From Parabacteroides sp900760525 (GTDB taxonomy: Bacteria > Bacteroidota > Bacteroidia > Bacteroidales > Tannerellaceae), in the NCBI RefSeq assembly GCF_049860805.1, contig NZ_CP187555.1, forward strand, positions 1,674,001 through 1,738,000: a stretch of DNA of 64,000 bases. The letters run 5' to 3'. Both the position numbers and the translations under genes were made by a program. The notes beneath the pieces are model-generated. The model did no database searches. It was given only the letters and a program-made list of their open reading frames with translations, and was not told the DNA's origin. Of the stretch, positions 8,297 to 17,601 are shown one piece after another (position 1 is the stretch's first letter; each line of letters starts with the position of its first letter).

Positions 8297-9937
8297 TTAT
8301 TTCTTCAACGATTCTTTCCATTTGTCCGCATAGCTGTGGAGGATGGATGCGATCCCCTCCCCGATACGGACGTAATCTTCACGTTTCAGATTGGCAAGCG
8401 AACAGCGTATCGACCACTCCGGCGCATCGAACCCGCCACCATTGAGCAAGACCAGCGAAGTTTCCTGTGCCAGGCGGAACACAACGTCGACCGGCTCGTA
8501 ATTTTCCTGCAGGTAGACAACGAAATCGTCCCCGTAAAACTTCTTTGCCCAGACCAGCATATCGATCTCGCTGTAGTAACCGGCACGCAACGGATCGTCG
8601 AGCAACGTGAAACCGGTACTTTCCCAAAGTGTATGGAGGCGGTCGTGAATGATCTGCTGCATTTTCGTCTTATAGGCATTCTCGCGGTCCAACAGCGAGA
8701 AGGAGGCAAAGAGCGCCATTTGCGTCTGTTGCGGCAGTGAAAGCCCGGCGGTATGGTTCAGGGCGACCTGGCGGCTGTCGGCAACCATGCGGTCGATGAA
8801 ACGGATCTCCTCGGGATGGAGAGAAATGCTGCTATAGCGTTTATTCAGCTGCTCCTTCTGCTCTGCCGGCAGCTCCTTCAACATCCGGTCGTAAATATTA
8901 TTTTCGTGCAGCGCGACAACGGCTAAGCGCCAGCCCGTAGCTCCGAAATATTTGGAGAAGGAGTAGACGCAGAGGGTATTATCCGGCAGTTCCGCCATGA
9001 TCGAACGGAAATGGGGAATATAGGTGGCGTAGACATCATCCGTGATAATCATCAGGTTCGGATTGTCGTTCCGGACAACGTCGACAATACGCTCCATCAG
9101 CCCGTCCGTCAGCCCGTAGGAAGGCGGGTTGCTCGGATTGACGATGAAGGCGGCTTTGACGGTCGGGTCCTTCAGTATGTCGAGGTCTTTTTCCTTGTAC
9201 TGCCAGGTATGGTAGCCGTCTTTCGTCATTTTGCAAGCGTGGATTTCGGTTACATCGAATAAGTAGCGGGCTTGTTCCGGTATCTCTATATAAGGGGTGA
9301 ATACCGGAGCAAACAGGACGATCTTGTCGCCTTTATTGAGAAGGAAATTTTGTTGCAGGGAGTCGAAGATATAGCACATCGCGGCTGTCCCTCCTTCGGT
9401 GGCGAAAAGATCGAACTTTCCTTTGGGCGGGCGGTTGTCGCACAACTCCTGTTTCAAGTAGTCTTCGACCAGCACTTCCGTATATTTCAGGATGCGGTCG
9501 GGAACGGGATACTGGTCCCCGATCACGCCTTCCGCCCATTCATGCACGAGGTCGTTCTCATCGACTCCTCTCTCGTTCACAAGGTAATCGTACGTATCTT
9601 TCAGCAACGCCATACCGGGAGAACCGGCGTGCTTCATCAGGAACTGTGTAAAGCGGGTGGCGATACGTTTCTTTTCGGGGATGCCGGCCAGCCCGACCAT
9701 CTCCTCGGCATATTCGGAGGTACGGGCGCATTCTTCCAGCCCGAACTGGCCGAGCAGGAAAAAGGCTTCGCGGGGCACGGTGCTGATCCAGTTCGGATTG
9801 CCACGCCCGGCGTTCAGCATGATGTGCGTACTCTTGCGGGCACTTTCGTCCGCAAGGTCTATCAGGATGTTCTTCAGCTCAAAAGGGCTGATCTCTGACA
9901 TTTTTTTTTCGTATTCACGAGTGATTTTGTGTTTCAT
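8297..9937 (-). CDS. aspD: bifunctional aspartate aminotransferase / aspartate 4-decarboxylase
   Basis: 546 residues from ATG 9937 (MKHKITREYEKKMSEISPFE), matching the usual length of about 530-550. It is a PLP fold-type I enzyme: PLP lysine K329 in VYSFSKYFGATGWR, the Asp-Asp-x-Tyr cofactor site in IITDDVYATY, and SNPP in the substrate region. It removes the beta-carboxyl of L-aspartate to give L-alanine and CO2, in the cytosol. aspT, the matching antiporter, lies directly upstream in the same direction. The frame is open to ATG 10072, which overlaps the aspT stop as ATGA and would add 45 residues made mostly of 8-residue repeats; this longer start cannot be excluded. Confidence 0.9.
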   Translation of the reverse strand: MKHKITREYEKKMSEISPFELKNILIDLADESARKSTHIMLNAGRGNPNWISTVPREAFFLLGQFGLEECARTSEYAEEMVGLAGIPEKKRIATRFTQFLMKHAGSPGMALLKDTYDYLVNERGVDENDLVHEWAEGVIGDQYPVPDRILKYTEVLVEDYLKQELCDNRPPKGKFDLFATEGGTAAMCYIFDSLQQNFLLNKGDKIVLFAPVFTPYIEIPEQARYLFDVTEIHACKMTKDGYHTWQYKEKDLDILKDPTVKAAFIVNPSNPPSYGLTDGLMERIVDVVRNDNPNLMIITDDVYATYIPHFRSIMAELPDNTLCVYSFSKYFGATGWRLAVVALHENNIYDRMLKELPAEQKEQLNKRYSSISLHPEEIRFIDRMVADSRQVALNHTAGLSLPQQTQMALFASFSLLDRENAYKTKMQQIIHDRLHTLWESTGFTLLDDPLRAGYYSEIDMLVWAKKFYGDDFVVYLQENYEPVDVVFRLAQETSLVLLNGGGFDAPEWSIRCSLANLKREDYVRIGEGIASILHSYADKWKESLKK

Positions 9938-9976
9938 AGAGATATAATTAATATGATAAATAATAACCCCTTGTTC

Positions 9977-10065
9977 AAATGGTATATTATTGATGGTAAT
10001 AGATGGCATACCATCTATGGTAACAGATAGTATACCATCTATGGTAACAGATGGCATACCATCTA
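9977..10065. repeat. 24-bp tandem repeat between aspT and aspD
   Basis: About 3.7 copies of 24 bp: 10001-10024, 10025-10048 and a partial 10049-10065, plus a diverged copy at 9977-10000. The unit begins AGATGGCATACCATCT, which is nearly palindromic. Because 24 is a multiple of three, copy-number change would keep the extended aspD frame open. The repeat lies in the aspT-aspD spacer, where it could act as a protein-binding site or an mRNA structure. Confidence 0.8.
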
Positions 10066-10068
10066 AAT

Positions 10069-11769
10069 TCATGTCATAAGTAAGACGATCACGACACCCC
10101 AGATGATCAACAGGGTGTTGCCTACCGCGTATGTAACCGTATAGCCTAACGCAGGCGTTTGGCTCTCGACAGCATCTTCCACCGCTCCAAGGGCTGCCGT
10201 AGTCGTACGGGCGCCGGAGGTGCAGCCCAGTGTAATCGCCGGGTGGAACTTAAAGACATATCTTCCCAGCAATACACCGACGATCAGCGGAATAGCGGTT
10301 GCCAACGCACCGATAAAGAAGAGGCTCACACCGACTTCCTTCAATCCGGTGACAAAGCTCGGACCGGCCGTAATGCCGACAACGGCGATAAACATGTTCA
10401 ACCCGACATTATTCAGCACCCAAAGGGAGGGTTCCGGAATTCGCCCGAAAGTAGGATGTTTCGAACGCAACCATCCGAAGACTAATCCGGCGATCAGTGC
10501 GCCGCCGCTTGTACTCAGGCTGATGGGAACACCTCCGAAATGGATCGCTAAAGATCCCACGACGCCTCCGAGGAAGATTCCGAGACCGACGAAAATCATA
10601 TCCGTCTGGTTCGTCGGCCGGTCGGCATAGCCCAACGTATCGGCTGCCGCATTCACCTCTAATTTGGTTCCGACTAATTCCAGCATATCGCCCGGATCGA
10701 TCGTCGTAGCCGCCAATACCGGTATATTGATACCGGCACGTTTGATGCTTTTGATACTGACACCATGCATAACCGGCAGTTTACGCAGTTTGGCGACCGT
10801 CATACCCACATATTTCTTACGGGAGATCAGCACCGGCAAAGTTTCGGCAGGGAAGTCCAGCAGTTCGATGTCATTGACTTCATCGCCGATCCAGTCCTCC
10901 TCCCCGACCACAAACTCACGGCGGCCGCTGAGCACGACTTCATTCCCTTTCAGGAGCATCTGGTCGGGCTTCGCATCCCGGATCACATGATCGATGCGGA
11001 CACGTTCGACGAAAAGACGCCGGCCCTGCTCTTCCAGGTAATCTTCCAATTCCTTCACGGTTTTTCCCGCCCCGAACCAGTCGTTGCTGATCTTATAGGC
11101 ACGAAACGTGATCGGACGGGCGGCAGGCATGAAGCCGGGCTTCTCGCTTTCATCGTCCGAACCCATTTTAGCTTCCAGGTCACGACAGGCTTTCTTGACC
11201 GACTCGATCCCTCCCAACAAACGGGGAGCGATATCGCTCATGATCCAGGCGGAACCGGCCGTACCGAAAATATAGGAGACGGCATAGGCTACCGGCATGA
11301 CATTGATCATGTCCGTCTTGTCCGTCGCCGGTATTCCCAGCTGGTTGATCGTATCTTCGGCTACTCCGAGCACGGCGGATATCGTCTGCGAACCCGCCAG
11401 CAGGCCGGCTGCCTCCCCGGCGGAATATCCCATAACCTTTGCCAGCACAAACGGTGCCAACAAACAGAACACACACATGACGACGGCAAACAACACCTGG
11501 GGCAACCCCTCCTTCTTCAATCCCCGGAAGAATTGCGGACCGACACTATACCCTACAGCAAACAAGAACAGCAGGAAAAACACCGATTTCAGCGGAGCCC
11601 CGATATCGATATGCAATTGCCCGATCAACACACCGACCAGCAAAACACTGGTTACCGTTCCCAAAGTGAACTTTTTAATCTTGAATTTACCGATCCAGAA
11701 GCCGAAGGCAAGCGTAAGAAAGATGGCAAGCTCCGGGTAATGCCGGAGCAAATTGGCAAACCATTCCAT
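10069..11769 (-). CDS. aspT: aspartate:alanine antiporter (AAE family)
   Basis: 566 residues. Two blocks of about five membrane spans (residues about 5-180 and 390-565) flank a cytosolic central region with two RCK_C/TrkA-C-like domains (about 205-375; LKGNEVVLSGRREFVVGEE and PGDMLELVGTKLEV). Each membrane half carries a conserved substrate motif: GLLAGSQTISAVLG near 122-135 and GCTSGARTTTAALGAVEDAV near 530. This is the layout of AspT. The protein exchanges external aspartate(-1) for internal alanine(0). With AspD this consumes a cytosolic proton and moves charge, so the pair generates proton-motive force and resists acid. Transcribed before aspD. Confidence 0.92.
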   Translation of the reverse strand: MEWFANLLRHYPELAIFLTLAFGFWIGKFKIKKFTLGTVTSVLLVGVLIGQLHIDIGAPLKSVFFLLFLFAVGYSVGPQFFRGLKKEGLPQVLFAVVMCVFCLLAPFVLAKVMGYSAGEAAGLLAGSQTISAVLGVAEDTINQLGIPATDKTDMINVMPVAYAVSYIFGTAGSAWIMSDIAPRLLGGIESVKKACRDLEAKMGSDDESEKPGFMPAARPITFRAYKISNDWFGAGKTVKELEDYLEEQGRRLFVERVRIDHVIRDAKPDQMLLKGNEVVLSGRREFVVGEEDWIGDEVNDIELLDFPAETLPVLISRKKYVGMTVAKLRKLPVMHGVSIKSIKRAGINIPVLAATTIDPGDMLELVGTKLEVNAAADTLGYADRPTNQTDMIFVGLGIFLGGVVGSLAIHFGGVPISLSTSGGALIAGLVFGWLRSKHPTFGRIPEPSLWVLNNVGLNMFIAVVGITAGPSFVTGLKEVGVSLFFIGALATAIPLIVGVLLGRYVFKFHPAITLGCTSGARTTTAALGAVEDAVESQTPALGYTVTYAVGNTLLIIWGVVIVLLMT

Positions 11770-11845
11770 ATATATCTTTTTTTGGCGTTAATAAAATTGA
11801 TAATGAAACACGGCAGGGGAAAGAGTTGTTGTGTTAAACCAAAAT

Positions 11846-11881
11846 AAAAAAGCTGTCACAAATTCTACTCTGCGACAGCTT
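11846..11881 (-). terminator. terminator of hypD-hypE
   Basis: On the minus strand AAGCTGTC (11881-11874) pairs with GACAGCTT (11857-11850) and is followed directly by TTTTTTATTTT. It lies 28 bp after the hypE stop and is a standard intrinsic terminator for the operon. Confidence 0.8.
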
Positions 11882-11908
11882 CCTTATAAATTATATGATC
11901 TGAAAAGG

Positions 11909-12814
11909 CTATCCCCCGATCGTCGTTTCAATCCCGTAACCGGCGAATATCTCCCGGCAGCGTCCGACCGTCTCGTCCGAAGGGGCTGCAAAAGCATACT
12001 GGTCCGGATTGTAGACCGTACCCAACTTATCATGCTTGCCTTTGCCGATGTCATGATACAAGAGCAGGTTCACAGTCCGGTGCTCCCACGGCAACGAAGC
12101 CAGGAAAGCAGCACTGCGTGTTATATTTTCTTCATCGGCATTCACGCCTTCGATGAGTGGGATGCGAAGATAGAAATCGTGCCCCGCTTCCGCTACCATC
12201 CGAAGATTGGATAAGATCAATTCGTTAGGGACGCCGCAATACTTCTTATGCTTGGCCGAATCCATCTGCTTCAGGTCGACGAGGAGAAGTTCGCAGTTGT
12301 CCATCACATCGCGTACAATCTCCGGACGGGCGAAAAGCGTCGTATCGACAGCCCGGTGAATCCCTTGTTCACCGCAACGGCGCAACAAGTCCAGCAACGG
12401 CTCGGGATGTAACAACGGCTCTCCACCGCAAAACGTCACGCCTCCCTCCGAACGGTCCATGAATACCGTCTCCTTCTCTATCTCCTTCATCAAGGCATCG
12501 GTCGAATACTCCGTACCGGATATCTCCATCGCCAAAGCCGGACACACCTCTGCACAGGTCCCGCACAGGGTACAACGTGTCCCATCCGTCACGATCCCCT
12601 CCGGCGTGAGTGTCAATGCCTGCTGCGGACAAGCTTGTACGCAAGTCCGGCAACCGATGCATTTCTTCTTCGTATAGAGCTTTTGCTTCCGACTGGAAAC
12701 CCCTTCAGGATTATGGCACCACACGCACGACAGGGGACACCCTTTCATGAAGATCGTGATCCGGATGCCCGGCCCGTCGTTGATGGCATATCGTTTTATA
12801 TCAAAAATAAGCAT
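11909..12814 (-). CDS. hypE: glycyl radical enzyme activase, radical SAM (HypE-like)
   Basis: 301 residues. The radical-SAM cysteines are Cys26-x3-Cys30-x2-Cys33 (GCPLSCVWCHNPEG). Two extra [4Fe-4S] sets follow, Cys52/55/58/62 and Cys81/84/87/91, as in activases of glycyl radical dehydratases but absent from simple PflA. GGVTFCGGEPLLHPE is the SAM-binding GGE motif. It abstracts a hydrogen from the conserved glycine of the partner enzyme, using SAM. It begins 1 bp after the hypD stop, so HypD is its evident substrate; the specific HypE name rests on that neighbour. Confidence 0.88.
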   Translation of the reverse strand: MLIFDIKRYAINDGPGIRITIFMKGCPLSCVWCHNPEGVSSRKQKLYTKKKCIGCRTCVQACPQQALTLTPEGIVTDGTRCTLCGTCAEVCPALAMEISGTEYSTDALMKEIEKETVFMDRSEGGVTFCGGEPLLHPEPLLDLLRRCGEQGIHRAVDTTLFARPEIVRDVMDNCELLLVDLKQMDSAKHKKYCGVPNELILSNLRMVAEAGHDFYLRIPLIEGVNADEENITRSAAFLASLPWEHRTVNLLLYHDIGKGKHDKLGTVYNPDQYAFAAPSDETVGRCREIFAGYGIETTIGG

Positions 12815-12815
12815 A

Positions 12816-15254
12816 TCAGAATGATTCCTGTTCCGTCCGCATGATTACATCTGCCTGCAGATCGGCATTCATATCATTGAAATAATCGCTGTAACCGGCT
12901 ACTCGAACCAGGAGGTCGCGATAGTCTTCCGGACATTTTTGGGCAGCATAAAGCGTCTCCGTATCGACAATGTTGAACTGGATATGATGTCCGCCCAAAG
13001 CGAAATAACTACGGATCAGCGAAGACAACTTGGAGATGTCCTCCTCCCGCTTCAGCAGGCTCGGCAGGAAACGCTGGTTCAACAATGTACCGCCGCTCTT
13101 CACCTGGTCCAACTTGCCGAGAGACTTGATAACGGCAGACGGTCCGTGCGTATCGGCGCCATGAGACGGAGACGTGCCGTCCGAGATGGCCCGTCCGGCC
13201 AGGCGTCCGTTAGGAGTCGCCCCCATCACCTTGCCGAAATACACATGGCAAGTGGTAGACAGCATATTCAGATGGAAACATTCGCCTTTCGTGTTCGGTT
13301 TCCCTTCGATCGCATCATATAGATCGTCAAACATCTTCACGGCGATAGTATCGGCATACTCGTCGTCATTGCCGAAGAACGGCGTGCGGTTCAAGATCGT
13401 CTGGCGCATTGCCTCGGCCCCTTCGAAATTATTCGCCATCGCCTTCAGCAATTCGTCCATCGACCAGCGTTTATCCTCGAATATATGTTTTTTCAGCGTA
13501 GCCAGGCTGTCGGTAATCGTACCGAGCCCCGTACACTGGATATAGGTCGTATTGTAGCGCGGGCCGCAGTTGTAGTAATCCCGCCCTTTCGCTATGCAAT
13601 CGTCGATAAAAAGAGACAGAAAAGTAGCCGGCGCATATTTAGCGAACATCCGGTCGATATAGTTGCTGACACGTACCTTCATATCCACGAAATAACGCAC
13701 CTGCTCCATAAAAGCAGCATACAACTCGTCATAGTCGGCAAAACCGCGCGGATCGCCGGTTTCCAGCCCCACCTTACGTCCGGAAATCGGATCGACACCG
13801 TTGTTGAGCGTCACTTCCAAAATTTTAGGCACATTCAGGTAACCGGTCAGCACATATGCCTCCTTGCCGAACGCCCCGACCTCGATGCAGCCGCTACAAC
13901 CGCCTTCACGTGCATCCTGCAAGGATTTTCCCTGCCGCATCAATTCCTGGATATACACATCCGGATTGAAAACGGACGGATAACCATGCCCCTGGCGGAT
14001 CACCTTACAACCGGCACGCAGGAAACGTTCCGGTGTACGGGCACTGATATGGATCGCACTGCCGGGTTGCAGGATATGCAACTCTTCAATCGTCTCGAGC
14101 ATGATATAGGAGACTTCGCTAACCCCGTCGCTGCCGTCGGATTTCACACCGCCGATATTCAGGTTCGTAAAGTCGTTATACGTACCGCTTTCCTTAGCCG
14201 TGATTCCGACTTTAGGAGGAGCCGTGTGGTTGTTCACTTTGATAAAGAAGCACGACATCAGTTCCTTTGCCTCGTCGCGGGTCAATGTGCCGTCAGCAAT
14301 CCCTTTTTCGTAGAAAGGAGCCAGATGCTGGTCAAAATGGCCGGGGTTCATAGCGTCCCAACCGTTCAGTTCGGTAATCGTCCCTAAATGGACGAACCAA
14401 TACATCTGGATCGCCTCCCAATAGTTGCGGGGAGCATGAGCCGGAACCTGCCGGCAAACTTCGGCGATACGACGCAGTTCGGCCGCCCGTTTCGGATCTT
14501 TCTCCGTAAGCGACATTTCGTCGGCAAGGTCCGCATGCCGTTCGGCAAACAGGATGGCGGCATCGCACGAGATGGACATGGCAGTCAGTTCCTCCTGCTT
14601 GTCGGTCGCTTCAGGATCGTTCATAAAATCGAGCCCGTCCAGTTCTTTCCGGATACGTTCCTTCAAATCCAGCAATCCATATTTATACACTTTGCCGTCC
14701 AGAGCGGTATGTCCCGGAGCGCGTTGTTCCATAAACTCGGTGAACATCCCCACCTCATAGGCATCTTTCCACTCCTGGGGCACATGGCTAAAGATACGTT
14801 CTCGCTGTGTACGTCCTTTCCAGTAAGGGATTACTTCGCGTTCATAAGCGTCGATATCTTCCTGGCTAATCGTATAACGCTGTAATTCGCGGGTGTTCAG
14901 GACATGCAGGTCCTCCACGCTGTGGCAGGTCAACTCCGGGAAGGTCGGAACACATTTCGGTTTTGGTCCGCGTTCACCCACGATCAACTCGTCCTTGCCG
15001 ATATAGATCGTCTTATGCTTGCAGATTTCATAAAAGTTCATGGCCCGAAGAATCGGAATCGGATATTTTCCGTAGTTTTCCTTGTAGAAACGAGTTTCTA
15101 TCAAAGCGCGTTCAATAGACAGGGAGGGCTCGGCATCGAACGTTTCCTTGCGAAGACGTTTGATCCGGTCATTCATTCCATAAGTATTTGCCTCTACTGC
15201 CGGGGCAAAATTAGATGCACTGTGCGGTGCACGCTGAGCTGTGATTGTAGTCAT
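12816..15254 (-). CDS. hypD: glycyl radical enzyme, probable trans-4-hydroxy-L-proline dehydratase
   Basis: 812 residues. The thiyl site is Cys456 with Glu458 in GGCSGCIEVGAFGKEAY, the C-x-E arrangement of glycyl radical dehydratases. The radical glycine is Gly787 in VRVAGYSDYFN near the C-terminus. Long stretches (TYPE/TFPE region, EFMEQRAPGHT, GTLLNQRF, GHHIQFN) recall the characterised clostridial HypD, from memory and without alignment. HypD dehydrates trans-4-hydroxyproline to pyrroline-5-carboxylate. The first 26 residues precede the point where clostridial HypD begins (Met27, 15176 is an alternative start). No pyrroline-5-carboxylate reductase gene is nearby. Other substrates cannot be excluded. 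Confidence 0.82.
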   Translation of the reverse strand: MTTITAQRAPHSASNFAPAVEANTYGMNDRIKRLRKETFDAEPSLSIERALIETRFYKENYGKYPIPILRAMNFYEICKHKTIYIGKDELIVGERGPKPKCVPTFPELTCHSVEDLHVLNTRELQRYTISQEDIDAYEREVIPYWKGRTQRERIFSHVPQEWKDAYEVGMFTEFMEQRAPGHTALDGKVYKYGLLDLKERIRKELDGLDFMNDPEATDKQEELTAMSISCDAAILFAERHADLADEMSLTEKDPKRAAELRRIAEVCRQVPAHAPRNYWEAIQMYWFVHLGTITELNGWDAMNPGHFDQHLAPFYEKGIADGTLTRDEAKELMSCFFIKVNNHTAPPKVGITAKESGTYNDFTNLNIGGVKSDGSDGVSEVSYIMLETIEELHILQPGSAIHISARTPERFLRAGCKVIRQGHGYPSVFNPDVYIQELMRQGKSLQDAREGGCSGCIEVGAFGKEAYVLTGYLNVPKILEVTLNNGVDPISGRKVGLETGDPRGFADYDELYAAFMEQVRYFVDMKVRVSNYIDRMFAKYAPATFLSLFIDDCIAKGRDYYNCGPRYNTTYIQCTGLGTITDSLATLKKHIFEDKRWSMDELLKAMANNFEGAEAMRQTILNRTPFFGNDDEYADTIAVKMFDDLYDAIEGKPNTKGECFHLNMLSTTCHVYFGKVMGATPNGRLAGRAISDGTSPSHGADTHGPSAVIKSLGKLDQVKSGGTLLNQRFLPSLLKREEDISKLSSLIRSYFALGGHHIQFNIVDTETLYAAQKCPEDYRDLLVRVAGYSDYFNDMNADLQADVIMRTEQESF

Positions 15255-15512
15255 ATATAAAAAGGCTATTTTTTATTCAAGTTATTTTAATCAGATAAAT
15301 TCCGTATAGGATGATACATAGATAAAACCACCGGCATATGCCAATGACTTCAGATACCAGTACAAATTGAAAAGACTCTTACCAGGAAACGGTAAAAGGG
15401 AAGAAAAGAATCGCCTGTCAAGAAATCAGGCAATTGAATAGTCGTCTATAAGATTTAACGAGCATATCACAATAATTTAAAATCAACACTCGGTATTAAG
15501 TGTATGAATGCA

Positions 15513-15542
15513 GCAAATATATACATTTTTCTATAAAAACAA
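15513..15542 (-). promoter_or_regulatory. promoter with long leader upstream of hypD
   Basis: On the minus strand TTG (15542-15540), an 18-nt spacer, then TATATTTG with C following (down to 15513). It gives a leader of about 255 nt before hypD. The leader (15255-15512) has no convincing ORF and holds two small hairpins: TTACC/GGTAA around 15380-15396 and GCCTG/CAGGC at 15413-15431. I recognise no riboswitch class in it, and I found no GG-N10-GC sigma-54 site there despite the neighbouring sigma-54 activator. Confidence 0.6.
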
Positions 15543-15567
15543 AAGAAATCATATTTTTTAATTAATC

Positions 15568-16935
15568 TTACCAAGTTATCCCATACGCCTTTAACTTATT
15601 ATAAAGCGTCTTACGGTCGATTCCCAATAGTTGGGCGGCTCTGGTTTTATTGTTACCGGCCTCTTGCAGGGCACGTTTGATCATTTCGCATTCGTGCGAT
15701 TCGTTTTTCAACTGGATATTGACCTGGGCGGAAACCGGGTTGGCAGTCAGTTCTTCCGGGAGTTCATTGCGAGTAATATAGCGGCCGGTTGCCAGCAGAG
15801 TGGCATACTTAATCGCATTCTTCATCTGGCGCAGGTTACCCGGCCACGAATAAGACTGGAAAATCCGGATCACTTCATTATCAAAACCGATAATATCTTT
15901 CTGCAATTCCATATTGGCCTGGTCCAGAAAGTTGTTGGCAAACAACAAAAGATCTTCATTCCGCTCTTTCAGGTCGGGGATGCGGACAGTAAACTCATTG
16001 ATACGGTGATATAAATCTTCACGAAAATCACCCTTATCGATCGCATTACGCAGGTTCTCGTTCGTCGCAGAGATAAGACGGACGTTGATCGCGATCTCCT
16101 GATTGCTACCGATCGGTTTTACCTTCCGTTCCTGCAAAGCACGAAGAAGCTGCACCTGCACCTCATAGGACAAATTGCCGATCTCGTCTAAAAAGATCGT
16201 TCCCCCCTGGGCGGCAGCAAAAGCACCTTCTTTATTATCGATGGCTCCGGTAAACGAACCTTTCACGTGCCCGAAAAATTCGGATGCAGCCAGGTCTTTT
16301 GGGATAGCCCCGCAGTCGACGGCAATAAAAGGAGCTTTCCTGCGGTTACTTTGTTCGTGAATACGACGGGCAACATACTCTTTTCCCGTACCGCTCGAAC
16401 CGGTAATCAATACGGACATATCTGTCGGAGCGACCAAGCGCACATGCTCGTAGAGCTGACGGGCAGCCTGGCTCCGTCCCTCCACATACTGGCTATGCGT
16501 TCCTCCCGACAGTTCGGAGCGTTTAGCTGAATGCACAGGGCGTTCCCGCTCGGTTGCAGGAGCTACCGGTCCAACTTCTGCCTTTACCACATCCCGGATC
16601 TTGCTTAAAAGTTCTTCCGGGTTCAACGGTTTGGCGATATAATCGGACGCCCCTAATTTGATAGCTTGCACAGCGGTTTGTATCTCCGCATAGCTGGTCA
16701 TCATAATCAGGGGGATTGCAAAATTATTTTCTTTTATCCATCTCAACAGATCGATTCCATCCCCGTCCGGCAAACGCAAGTCAGACAGGATCAAATCGAA
16801 AGAGGTATCTTCTATCCGGCTTCGTGCATCCGAAACCGATGATACTGAACTGACTTCGAAACCCTTCCTTCCAAGCCAGGTTTTCAGCATCAAAGAGAAT
16901 GTTATATCATCTTCTAAAATCAGAATAGACGGCAT
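15568..16935 (-). CDS. NtrC-family sigma-54-dependent response regulator
   Basis: 455 residues. Receiver domain 1-120 with Asp9/Asp10, phosphoacceptor Asp52 (LILSDLRLPDGDG) and Lys102. AAA+ domain about 150-385 with Walker A GSSGTGKE (179-186), the sigma-54 contact loop as GSFTGA (226-231, Ser replacing the usual Ala) and Walker B GGTIFLDEIG (244-253). The C-terminal Fis-type helix-turn-helix is NKTRAAQLLGIDRKTLYNKL. It should bind enhancer sites and open sigma-54 promoters on phosphorylation. No histidine kinase is adjacent, so the partner is unknown. It lies upstream of hypD on the same strand, but a link to that operon is only positional. A -7-like box (TATCTTTG) lies at 16966-16959. Confidence 0.92.
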   Translation of the reverse strand: MPSILILEDDITFSLMLKTWLGRKGFEVSSVSSVSDARSRIEDTSFDLILSDLRLPDGDGIDLLRWIKENNFAIPLIMMTSYAEIQTAVQAIKLGASDYIAKPLNPEELLSKIRDVVKAEVGPVAPATERERPVHSAKRSELSGGTHSQYVEGRSQAARQLYEHVRLVAPTDMSVLITGSSGTGKEYVARRIHEQSNRRKAPFIAVDCGAIPKDLAASEFFGHVKGSFTGAIDNKEGAFAAAQGGTIFLDEIGNLSYEVQVQLLRALQERKVKPIGSNQEIAINVRLISATNENLRNAIDKGDFREDLYHRINEFTVRIPDLKERNEDLLLFANNFLDQANMELQKDIIGFDNEVIRIFQSYSWPGNLRQMKNAIKYATLLATGRYITRNELPEELTANPVSAQVNIQLKNESHECEMIKRALQEAGNNKTRAAQLLGIDRKTLYNKLKAYGITW

Positions 16936-17601
16936 ATTATTCTTTTTTGTTTCGATGGCAAAGATACGGAAACTCGCTCACATACGGATGCATTTCGCAG
17001 GAATAATGCAAACCGTTGGAATTAAAGGGAGATATGTAGGTTTTACCTATATTCGTCCATTATGGGGTTTTGACCCGTTTTGGAGGAGTTAGGAAAATAA
17101 ATTGCTACTTATCCGTTGCCGATTCAAGGTCGAAAACAGTACGGAAAAAGGTCTTTGCACCACTCCTGACATCACCGTAAAGAACGCTGTAGCTAACACT
17201 TGAAAAGTGACCCGGATAGCATTTGAAAAGTGTTAGCTACAGGCGAACTGCCGGAATATGTTTTTGTATTTCATAAGAGATGGATTAGAAATAGAAAATA
17301 CTTTTTTCATCTTTCTGTTTATTTTTAATTAAAGTTTGCGCGAAATTATATTATTACCTGTGTACTAAGAAATAACACTTACCTACAAATCGACCTACAT
17401 AAGGAAGAAGATGTAGATATAAGCACTTATTTATAATCACCTTGATATAAATTGTGACCGCAGTACCTCTTAACATGAAATTTCACGGGTAAAGGCACTT
17501 GGAAAATATTCTGCAAATGGAAAGAGGAGAAGGCGAAATTCCCTGATAAAAAATAAGGATAAGGTGATAGAAAAAGCAATCGTGGATAACAAACTAAACA
17601 A
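16936..17601. other. intergenic region, 666 bp, without a convincing gene
   Basis: Between the response regulator start and the end of the broken araC gene. It is AT-rich in its second half. The only clear structure is the inverted repeat at 17187-17242. A short reading frame at the right end only reflects araC read in another frame. Confidence 0.5.
17187..17242. repeat. 15-bp perfect inverted repeat
   Basis: CTGTAGCTAACACTT at 17187-17201 and its exact reverse complement at 17228-17242, separated by 26 bp. TTGAAAAGTG also appears as a near-direct repeat in both halves, so two alternative hairpins are possible. There is no T-run. It could be a remnant of a small mobile element or a structured RNA. 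Confidence 0.65.

Noticed and set aside
13485..14387. Long plus-strand frame antisense to hypD
   Set aside because: Shadow of the hypD coding sequence; no domain seen.
15255..15567. Sigma-54 promoter for hypD
   Set aside because: No GG-N10-GC pair with a suitable context was found by eye; a housekeeping-type promoter is present instead.
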